Shown: positions 55,842 to 64,000 of the stretch, piece by piece
Position numbering within the stretch: the first letter of the stretch is position 1
Layout of the letters: every line of letters starts with the position of its first letter
From: Epinephelus fuscoguttatus
Lineage: Eukaryota > Chordata > Actinopteri > Perciformes > Serranidae
Direction: 5' to 3'
Assembly (NCBI RefSeq): GCF_011397635.1
Contig: NC_064756.1
Location: 20,762,907-20,826,906 of the forward strand
DNA: 64,000 nucleotides
Notes under the pieces: generated by a model
What the model saw: the letters and a program-made list of their open reading frames with translations, nothing else
What the model was told of the DNA's origin: nothing
Databases searched by the model: none
Position numbers and translations under genes: made by a program

Positions 55842-56640
55842 ACATTTATTGTTAACAATTACCTGTTTCTGTTAATGAATACTGATAAACTCTCTCAAGT
55901 TAAATAGGAAATATCGGATTGTGTGTCTTTACTAAAAGTAGCAGCTCTCACCTTTCCATTGTTCTGTGCACAAGTGTTACAGGTGCAATGCAAGTCCCCC
56001 TCAATATTTTTGAAAATTGGCCCTGAATATGATCATGACTTTTACTATTGTGCACTTATTACATATGATTAAACTAAGTTTAAATGTACCCTTTGCATGC
56101 ACTTAGTGGTAGCTGAACTAAACTGCCTTTTTGTAGTTAGGCCTAATTGTCAATAACCTAATTGTTAACTGTAATTGAGATGTGTTAAAGTGATTAAGTA
56201 CATGCATGTAAAATAAAATATGATAAGATGATTCAAAGGCCTGTAAGGATTAGAAACTATGTGAAAGTTTTTTGTCTGGATCAGTGAAGCTGGGACCGTT
56301 TTCAAAAGCCCTACCTGGAGAGCTTGCAGGTGAGTACCTGGTGACGAGGCCCTTTGGTACAGATGTTTCTCTGCTGAATTTTTTTCAGCTTAATTCATTT
56401 TTACAGCAGTTTTTTAAAAAGACAAGTGAAAAGTGGTTCGCACACGTTGTTGGACAGCAAAGCATTACTCTTTCCTGGGGTGCAGGATTTATTGCAACAC
56501 CCCTGCCTTATGATAAAACAAATACAAGTTACTATTACAATATGCTGCATATTGCTTGCAAAAAGCTTTTCCCTTTCCTTGCTTAGGAAACAGCACTGCA
56601 AGCTCACAATCAGGTCCTTCCTTGTGATTCAAGTGTGATT
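55842..56640. other. Intergenic DNA before the kmt2a promoter
   Basis: No exon or named repeat. The frame at 56272-56586 starts at TTG, has no homology I know and ends in low-complexity sequence. Confidence 0.4.
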
Positions 56641-56816
56641 CAAGTGCGAGGCTCCTTTCCCGGGCAAAGCCCCTGAACCTGATTTGGATTCAGCCATGCA
56701 GAGTCTGAATAGGGCCGCTGAGAAAATGCATTGTCGGGGTTTCTCCAGTTCCGCCCCGCAACCTGCATAACGACGTGTCGGCCAGTGAGAGCGGAGCGCT
56801 GTGGTGGAGGTTGTTT

Positions 56817-56885
56817 ATGTGGAGTGCTGGGTTAGGGTTCCGCCCACTGAGGTATCTGATCGCAGGGCAGGCAGGCAGAGTGTAA
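56817..56885 (+). promoter_or_regulatory. kmt2a: 22-codon upstream ORF ending one base before the kmt2a start
   Basis: ATG at 56817-56819 opens 22 codons in another frame, with stop TAA at 56883-56885. The main ATG is at 56887. If transcription begins upstream of 56817, ribosomes finishing this ORF would stop next to the kmt2a start. Confidence 0.45.
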
Positions 56886-56886
56886 A

Positions 56887-57132
56887 ATGGCGCACAGCTG
56901 TCGGTGGCGGTTCCCCGCTCGGCCCGGAGGGAGCTGCAACTCCGGTACCGGGAGGAGAGCGGGCCGAACTAGGGTTACTGCCTCTCTGCGGAGTGTCTCG
57001 GGAGCCCACCCTAACGCAGCCGGGCTCGGACCCGGGTTTGATGCTGCACTACAGGTCTCTTCGGTTATCGGGAGCAACCTGCAGAAATTTCGGGATGTTT
57101 TGGGGGAATCGAGTGACTCGAGCAGCGGGGAG
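56887..57132 (+). CDS. kmt2a: kmt2a (MLL1) coding exon 1, menin-binding N-terminus
   Basis: The ATG lies in AAAATGGCG. The 82 residues begin with the menin-binding segment (R-W-R-F-P-A-R-P, residues 6-13, identical to human KMT2A). They then carry G-P-G-F-D-A-A-L-Q-V-S at 48-58 and I-G-S-N-L-Q-K-F-R-D-V at 61-71, which in human MLL1 precede the LEDGF-contacting stretch. It ends in phase 0, GAG/GTAAGT. The full protein is a nuclear H3K4 methyltransferase; its other exons lie right of the window. Human MLL1 has about 95 low-complexity residues between the two conserved parts, against only about 34 here. The position beside ube4a matches human 11q23. Confidence 0.95.
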
Positions 57133-58925
57133 GTAAGTCCGATCATGACCAGGGAGCCTCGGTTAGACAGCTGCAGGGCGCTGTGCACTTAGAAAGCCTT
57201 TCCCTACATTTCACATGAAGAGCTAGCGGTTACTCTCTGCCCAAACCATGACCATCTTTTCCTCCCAACGTTAAGTGGCTGTGAGCAAACTTGTCATTTC
57301 CAGGATGCTCAGTTAACTTTGAGTTGGCTGTGTGGCCTTAAACTCCACAGTAACGTGCTGTAACGTTAACTTTAGTCACAGACAGCACCAAATGGTCACC
57401 AGATTTATGGTCTCACTGGTGCTACTGGGAAGAAAGTTTTCTCCATCTCAGTGAGTGTGTGAGCACAGGCTACATCCACACAGTTTGGATGAACTGGTGC
57501 TAACGTTAGTCTGCTAGCCCGACCAAAACACTGTGGAGAAACCCTGCTGTTAGCTTGTTAATTACAGCACACACCACTGTTAACACACGGCACATAAACG
57601 GCTATATTTGGTGACCAACGTTCACTGTGTAACTCAGCCGTTACAACTGATTTACTAGTTAGCTACTTGACATTAGCTTGACGTGAAGCCTTTAAGGCTG
57701 GACATGTTGTCTTCATATTCATGTACATTAACACAGTAAAAGTATCCCCCGCTATTAGCATTACTGTTAATGTGTCCATTAAATATGATTTGAACATTTG
57801 TGTTTATCATAACGCCGTTCTCCTTGGCGTGTAATCGCACGGGACCTTCAAGCTAGCGTGCAATGTTTGGAAACAAGACATGTCAACTTGAAGGAGGCGA
57901 GAGTACACAATTGTGGTTTGCAACAAGCTAACGTTAACTTAGCGTCTGTCTGCAACGTATCCGGGAAACCGCTGTTCATCATTTACTTTACTTATTCCCA
58001 GATTCATATTAGATACATTTGCTAGCTCTGAAGCTCAGTATTTACAACATGAGCTCAAGGGCTTGCTGTTGGCTGTAAGGTGTCAACCTTCCAGCGAGGC
58101 TTGGCTAACATAGCTGATTGGTTAGCTCGCAGGTTAGCATCCTGTCGTAAGCGATGTTAAAGTTGCAGGTTTGCTCGGGAGCTTGCTGTGTTTACCTCCG
58201 GCCAGCATATTGCTACGTAGCGGGTTAAAGCATCGTAGCTAGAGTTGGCTGAGCTCACCCACAAAACTATATCATCACCACTGCTGTTCGGTGATTAAGC
58301 TAGGACAGCTACCATGCTACGCACTACGCCACGCTAGCCGTCGGGGCTATTGCTGATGCATAGGAAAATGGGAGGTGGACATGTTTTCCCCTTCTCTAAC
58401 ACAGCCAGTACGTAGCTAGTACCAAAATAATATCGCTTTTCTGGTGCTTGGAGATGCCGTCTGACACACAGCCACACACTTAAAATCACTCCCGTCAGTG
58501 TTAAAGTGCTAAAGAGAGTACAGTGGCAGGGTTTGCGGTCTGATTTCGCTTCGTTTTTATCATAGAAATGAGGCTTGCTAGTGACAGTGCGCATGCAGGG
58601 CTGGCTACAATAACAACGAGCCCCTTCTTGACGGACCGTGTGATGTGGGGGTGTGTTCGCCTTAGCGAACTACCATCTTCCTTCTTCATGATGAGCAGCA
58701 TGCGTTCATTGCAGTGGGAGTACACTGTGTGGGGATGTTTACCACCAACTCCAGTGCTCCACAGACTGCTTATTTGGTTGAAGCACAGCGCTATTTGCAT
58801 GTTTACTAGTTAGGCATTTAGATATGTGTTTTTTTCTGTGCTCGACACTATGCTTGGATTTTTACATGCATGTTGAATCATGATGTGGAGATTAGCAGTC
58901 ACTTTAGAGAATGCTGGGAAATATT
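57133..58925. other. 5' part of kmt2a intron 1
   Basis: No coding exon seen. GTTAGC/GCTAAC words are frequent between 57480 and 58330 (for example AGCTAACGTTAACTTAGCG), as often after fish promoters. The frames at 58334-58800 lack homology. Confidence 0.45.
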
Positions 58926-58929
58926 TCCT

Positions 58930-59650
58930 GATGTATTTTTAACATCATAGTTTCATTATATTTTGGAGAAACGTACATTTTATTTGAAATATCATGTTTG
59001 TGAGCAAAGTTATTAGGAGTCCCTTGACCCCTTACTTTAAAATAAACAGACAGTAATAGCAGTATAACAGTGTTTTGGATGTGTGTAAACAGACTGGACC
59101 ATTCAATCTCTATGGAACTTAACTATGTGGAAGATGTGGATACAGCATGCTGATTTAATTGGTTTGGAAGTAGATTTGTACTTCAAATCAATGCTTTATG
59201 ATTATGAAGAAATGAAATATCACTTTGGTGTTGAAATGGCTTTTTAAGATCTTAAAGCCAATCCCACCCCCTTACTTTGAGTGAATGACAGTGGGTGAGA
59301 TTATAACAGTTTTTGGGATGTGTGTATTGACAGACATGAAATCCCAGTGCAACTTCAATCATATGATGTGCTCAGACACAGCAAAGTGATTTTTCTTTAT
59401 TTTTACACACATCTGTGCTTTGCATCCCAGCTTTGTGATATTTCAGAGAAATTAAACGTCATGTGAAACATTGTCGATATAGGCAAATGGCTTTTTAAGT
59501 ACAGTAATTAGGAGTCCGGCCTTCCCTTAGTTAATTGAATAAGAGTTTAGCAGAATTTTGGATGTGTGGAGACAGACTGGACCATTAAATCCCCATGGAA
59601 CCTGAAGCCTACAGACGTTGCGTTCACAGCATGGTGATTTCATTGAGAGA
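58930..59650 (+). repeat. Diverged tandem repeat, period about 240 bp, three copies
   Basis: TTTTGGATGTGTG (59073), TTTTGGGATGTGTG (59311) and TTTTGGATGTGTG (about 59555) are spaced by about 240 bases. Each is preceded by a CCCTT-rich piece and AGTNATTAGGAGTCC-like sequence, and followed by AGACTGGACCATT(C/A)AATC or its variant and ACAGCATG(C/G)TGATTT. Copies 1 and 3 are closest. Confidence 0.7.
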
Positions 59651-60027
59651 CAGTGTAGTGCCTGTCTGGCCAGACCAGGGCAGTATTGTTCAGGCTCACT
59701 GCAGCCCGCTGAGCTCACAGGGCGACCCTGAACAGAGCGCCAGCCGGACACTTGGCCACCCCTCCTTCCTCCATCTAGGCAGAAAGACCCAAATCCACTT
59801 CAGACAAACACAACCCCGTCTGAGAGGCAGAGCAACTTTTCTTCTGACAGCTGCCACTTTGGAATGGATTACTAAGCCTATTGGGGTGGCTCAAAGGGGT
59901 GCTTGTCGGCTGTTGCTGTCCAAATGAAGGCATTTGTTAGCTTTTGTGTGTGTGTAGGGAATTCATTTTCTTGATCCAGCCAAATTGCCGTTGCTTATTT
60001 TGGATGCTGAGTGCAGTCCATGTAGAA

Positions 60028-60051
60028 TTTTTTTTTTTTTTTTTTTTTTTT
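60028..60051. repeat. Poly-T run (24 T)
   Basis: Uninterrupted T tract. It could be the antisense tail of a retroposon, but I see no body beside it. Confidence 0.9.
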
Positions 60052-60798
60052 GTAAATGAGCAACCTTATCACCTCCACAACATCCACCCAACCCTTCTTT
60101 CCACCTAATCAGACTTTGCATCCTTTTCCCTTTCTGTTCCTGGCCCATTATATCTTGCCTTCTGCTGCATCCATTCCAGTCACATATTATTACCAATGTT
60201 TAATCACTCATACAAAAGTGCAGCTGAATAGATGTATCAACCCAAATGTCTCTTTGCCTCACTGGTTTGAGAGAAATAGTGTGTTTGAGCGGAAGGGGCT
60301 TCAGTCCAGCAGGTGTTTGGCCTATTTAAATGGAAGTGCCCCCCCCCTCCCCACACCCCCGCCGCTTACCCATCCCCGAGACAGCATGTGGATTGGACCA
60401 GGAAGCTTTGTGTCTGCTTTTATTCTAGCTCTCACAAAGTGCGGGCGGCTGAAAGAGCACAGGCAGGGATATCAAAGAGTGCGGGGCGACCCTCCTCCCA
60501 ACGGGACAAAGCTGGGAGGAGAATTAGTCACAGACCCTCCCATCCATGGCTTTATTCTGCAACAGCAGAATGCTTTAGGAGTTGCCTGACTGGGAGAAAG
60601 GCGGCAATTGTGTCGTTTTTCTTATGCTTTGTGTATGTGTGTGTGTATGGTGGCAGGGGTAGGGGTGTCCCTCAGACTTTATGTCCCTTATTGCACTCAC
60701 GAGTAGGCGTGGCGTCTTTGTCTTTATTTTGATTAGAACTTCAATTCAAGCTGCTTGGGTGGGTAGAAGGGGGGCGTGTGTCTATGGGTGCCCGCCAG

Positions 60799-60800
<2 letters not shown>

Positions 60801-60850
<50 letters not shown>

Positions 60851-60866
60851 TGAGAAAGAGAGAGAC
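60801..60866 (+). repeat. TG microsatellite followed by GA-rich repeat
   Basis: Twenty-one TG units (60801-60842), then GAGAGAGAGTGAGAAAGAGA. Confidence 0.97.
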
Positions 60867-62639
60867 CATGCACACGTGCCAATCAGTCTGTTTGTCTTTG
60901 TCCGTTGACCGTCCTGGTCTCCTTATGTGCAAGGTGTAGGAAGAGGAGTCATCTTGCCCTGGACATTGTTTGTTTTGGTCTCTGTGCCGTCGAGCAAATG
61001 TGAAACAGTTGCACCTAGTGTTGGGACACTTGAAAAAACAAATGTCCACCTTTTGCTTGGGCTGACAGGGGTCACAAAGCAGTGCCACTGGGTAATTCAC
61101 GCTGGTGGAGGAAACAAAGATGTTCTGATCAGTGACTTAGACTGGATCCTTGACTTGAATGCCCTTTAGAATTACTCATACTTGCTGCATTGTAAACTTA
61201 GTAGTATCTGTCAGACTGATTCTTGGAATTCCTCTGTGGCCTCTTAAAGAGATGTGTCATCAGAGGGGCATATAGGAGGATGAGCTCATTACCAATTTAC
61301 ATTCCAGGAAGGGATGAGGCATCATGTCTGTACAGTAAATCCAAGAGGAAAGCTTCCTGGAATGTGTCAAGAAAATGTTGTTTCAGACTAGTAAGGAGGA
61401 AAGACTTCTAAAGATGTGTTCTCTTAACATCAAACTGACTGAAGGGGTCCTAACCTGAGAACTTAACACATCTATTTGGCATCCCTCTCAGTCTGAGTCA
61501 CATTCCTGTCCTCCTTTTTAGGGCTGCACTGACTAGTTTGAATCTTCACGGCTTCATTCATAATGTTGTTATTCAAATTCTAAATCAGCACTGGAATGCT
61601 GTGCAGCTTTTTTGTTTGCATGTCTGTAAATTTTTGTATAAACCTGTTACTTCTGCATGGTTGCAGATAAAGGTTAGGCTACACTAATATTATTAACAAT
61701 ATATTTGCAGAATTAGATTTCAGTGGTGGCTGCAGTGGATTGTTTTAAACTCAATAATTCCAGAGTGTTATAAAGTCCAAAAGTCAACATTTTTGAAAAA
61801 AGATAGATCAATCAAGTAATCATTTATCATTTAAAAATGTGCAACATGTTCCTATCTAAAGAAATATTTCACCAAAGTCCTTCTTTGTTCAAGTTTTCCC
61901 TTTCAAACACAACATTTTCACTGCGGTTAAAAAACAGTTTGCACCCCTGTTCGCTGCACACAAAGGGAGGTATGCACCTGTATTAACGAGGTGGTCTAGC
62001 AGCAGTCAAACAGCACCATAAATTACATTTATTCATTAAAGAAAGTTTAATCTGATGAATTACTCTGTTAAAAATCAAGGACAAGGAGGATTTTAAAAAT
62101 TTAGGGCTGAATCAATTCAGAAGACTCATTTAACTTGATTACTGAAAATCATCAATGTAAGTTTTTTGCGTCAAAGCTTAGTTTAATTTATGTACATTTA
62201 TACAGCGTATTGTGTTTCCCATAGATTATTATTACTGTGGCACAACATGCCTAGCTGTGAACAGGTGACATGCAGGTCCCCAGGGATGCCACTCATTCTT
62301 GCCTTCAATTTTTCCCAGTGGCCACTTGCAGTATTGCAGCAAAAAAGTCCCCTGCATCCCCAAAAGCATTTTCCTCATAGACCACCATAATGAAAGAGAC
62401 ATCTGTAAAACTTTTTACAGAACATCTTGAACTGCAAACAAGATCAATTGTGACTATGTATATTATGAATGTTTGATCCATGGAGGCTTCATATTTGTAA
62501 AACTTTCCTTGAAAACTTTGTCAACATCAGTTTTACCACATAAGATAAGTTTTTTTCAGTCTCTTCATTTGACTTTAAACATATTTACTGCAGCAAAATG
62601 TGATGCAAAGCACACAGACTGACCAACATCGTCATAATA

Positions 62640-63195
62640 CCTGTTAGAAATGCTGCATACACCTGACAAACTGAACTGTTGGCAGATTTATCGCCCTCTG
62701 CGAGGCCAGATTAAGCGTGTTAGCCAAACACTTCACATGCAGGTATCCTGCTAACTGAATGACAACACCCATGTTAGAAGCGTCTGTTAAAACCACAATC
62801 CCCCATTCTTGTGCTGCATTTTGCAGGAGGTCGGCAATGTTTGCTCTGGTGTTACTTTCATGTTCTGCTGTAGTTTGGAGAACGTGAGATGGCCCGTCGC
62901 CAGTTCTTCGTGAAATAATGTGCCATTATAGTTGCATATGAATCCACTGACCTTGAAGTCCAGGTGTCACAAGTTAATGCCACCCTTCCTGCTGTATTAA
63001 GATTCCTCAACTTTACGCTTCACCTCTCTGTACAGCCTGGGTATGGCTGTGTTGGTGACAAAACGTTGGATGGAGTCACGTACAGACAAAGTGTTTTTAG
63101 CATGTAACAAAAGTCTTTGTTTTCAAAAAGCTGTATGGACACATATCTTTAGACATGAAGTAGGTGATGGACTGTGTTACGTTCTTTACTCACTC
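62640..63195 (-). pseudogene. Decayed hAT (ZBED-like) transposase
   Basis: Reading the minus strand from about 63195 across several frames gives M-S-K-D-M-C-P-Y-S and V-R-D-S-I-Q-R-F-V-T-N-T-A-I-P-R-L. These are followed by A-L-T-C-D-T-W-T-S-R-S-V-D-S-Y-A-T, the first catalytic Asp in T-x-D-x-W-T-S. Then come A-A-Q-E-W-G-I, V-L-T-D-A-S-N-M with the second Asp, and C-L-A-N-T-L-N-L-A-S-Q-R-A. This is the order of ZBED-type hAT transposases. At least two frameshifts and stops break it, and the dimerisation end is not seen. Confidence 0.78.
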
Positions 63196-63540
63196 AGAGT
63201 TGGATGGTAGTATTGTCAAGCTAAGTGCGTCCAGCGTTGGTTGATTTTTCGGTGGAGCGGGTTTAGCGCTAGCTCAGCTGTTGGTGGCTAACGCTATCTC
63301 TTGATGGTAGAGTGTGGGGTGAGCCCTCACGTTCGTAGTATTCTTATATGACACTGCTTGAAAATGGCATGTTATATCCAAGTCCTTCTTTCTGTCCATA
63401 TTAAAAAGAATCCATATTAAGTCCAGATGTTTGATTTGAATGCCAACAACACGTTTCTGATCATTTTTCTCTGGTGTGTTTATCTTTGTTTTGATGAACT
63501 TCCTGCCAAACGCTGCTGACTGAGACCTCTGCTGCTCACA

Positions 63541-63741
63541 AGGGGAAAAAAAAAATCAGCACCATCTAGTGGACCGAAAAAGCAATTGATTTTATTATTC
63601 TAGTACCAAAAGTTGTATTAAAATGTGTATTTGTAAAAATGAATACTCTATATAATAAAAGATCGATACTTAGCATCCGTGTATCGATACAATATCGCCA
63701 CGCAAAATATTACAATGCTATGCTGTATCGATTTTTTCCCC
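63541..63741 (-). mobile_element. Terminal part of the ATCGAT-type DNA element (same family as 7838-8186)
   Basis: ATCTAGTGGACCGAAAAAGC, CGATACTTAGCATCCGTGTA, TCGATACAATATCGCCACGC and GCTATGCTGTATCGATTTTT followed by a C run match the right half of the copies in BICDL intron 1. It lies 350 bases from the hAT transposase remnant and may be its terminal region. Confidence 0.55.
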
Positions 63742-64000
63742 CCAACCGTATTTCCTATCCATCTCAAAACATTTGACACAGTACTTGTCACAAAAAAGTA
63801 TAGATTGCATATAAAGTATAGATTACGTTTGTCTCTGTTGCCTTTAGATCACTGCAAATTTCATCTATGAAACTGTTCCTCTACATTCTCCCAGCATGAA
63901 AATGAGGAGTATGAACTATGGCGACACCCAGATAAACAGTAGTCAAATCAGTATCCGTAAAGTGAATGGTTGGTTTAGTGGTATGAGTCGATATAGCTCA
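63742..64000. other. Right edge of the window, within kmt2a intron 1
   Basis: No feature recognised. Confidence 0.4.

Larger units (their letters stand above)
56735..57200 (+). promoter_or_regulatory. kmt2a: CpG-rich promoter/first-exon island of kmt2a
   Basis: CpG density rises sharply compared with the flanks (TTCCGCCCCGC, AACGACGTGTCGG, GCTCGGCCCGGAGGG). GC-box-like CCGCCC words occur at 56753-56758 and 56840-56845. No TATA box. This fits a housekeeping promoter just before the first coding exon. Confidence 0.6.
59651..62639. other. Central kmt2a intron 1
   Basis: Contains the poly-T and TG repeats and CCCCCCCTCC at 60340-60356. TTTTAGGGCTGCACTGACTA at 61519 and TTTAGGGCTGAATCAATTC at 62100 look like ends of TAGGGCTGCA-type hAT MITEs, but partner ends are not found. 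Confidence 0.4.

Noticed and set aside
56272-56586. A 104-aa open frame between ube4a and kmt2a.
   Set aside because: It begins with TTG, not ATG, and shows no family features.
60056-60589. A 177-aa open frame in kmt2a intron 1.
   Set aside because: It overlaps a second long frame, contains C-run poly-proline, has no splice or family support and no recognisable motif.

Overview
The window is vertebrate nuclear DNA, and almost certainly from a ray-finned (spiny-rayed teleost-like) fish. Genes are broken into many short exons with GT-AG introns. Two genes are recognisable vertebrate orthologues, ube4a and kmt2a, which are also neighbours on human 11q23. The space between exons is full of typical teleost repeats: Tc1, hAT, Kolobok-like TTAA elements, PIF/Harbinger, L2-type LINE pieces, a tRNA-derived SINE, and CA/GACA/TAA microsatellites. 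I see no bacterial, phage, CRISPR or operon-like organisation.

Layout. 1-1148: 3' part of an L2/jockey-type LINE (+). 1347-1753: on the minus strand, the first two coding exons of a gene running off the left edge, with an N-terminus resembling the FAM98 family (tentative). 1.8-7 kb: repeats and one weak candidate exon. 7012-29342 (+): a complete ten-exon gene for a BICD family-like (BICDL) dynein/dynactin cargo adapter of 544 aa. Its introns 1 and 2 are packed with nested transposons, including a TTAA-flanked element carrying a broken THAP domain. 30-36 kb: intergenic repeats and the presumed ube4a promoter. 36131-50587 (+): complete ube4a, 19 coding exons, 1076 aa, a U-box ubiquitin ligase. 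Its intron 2 holds a whole Tc1 copy, a P2X7-like repeat remnant and a GACA satellite of about 0.7 kb; intron 13 holds a palindrome of about 720 bp. 50.6-56.6 kb: ube4a 3' UTR, a rearranged partial copy of that 3' region, and a three-level nest (SINE in hAT in TTAA element). 56887-57132 (+): coding exon 1 of kmt2a, with the menin-binding motif and the conserved segment before the LEDGF-binding region, inside a CpG-rich block. The rest of the window is kmt2a intron 1, with an approximately 240-bp tandem repeat and a decayed hAT transposase.

The genes do not form a pathway. They are neighbours: a motor adapter for Rab6-type vesicles, an E4/E3 ubiquitin ligase and a chromatin methyltransferase. 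All recognised complete genes run left to right. I found no new biological system. The points most worth checking are upstream ORFs abutting the ube4a and kmt2a start codons, the very short linker in kmt2a exon 1, the permuted duplication behind ube4a, and the Kolobok-like THAP element. Exon boundaries were set by hand from splice signals, phase continuity and remembered human UBE4A, KMT2A and BICDL1 sequences; no alignment was run.
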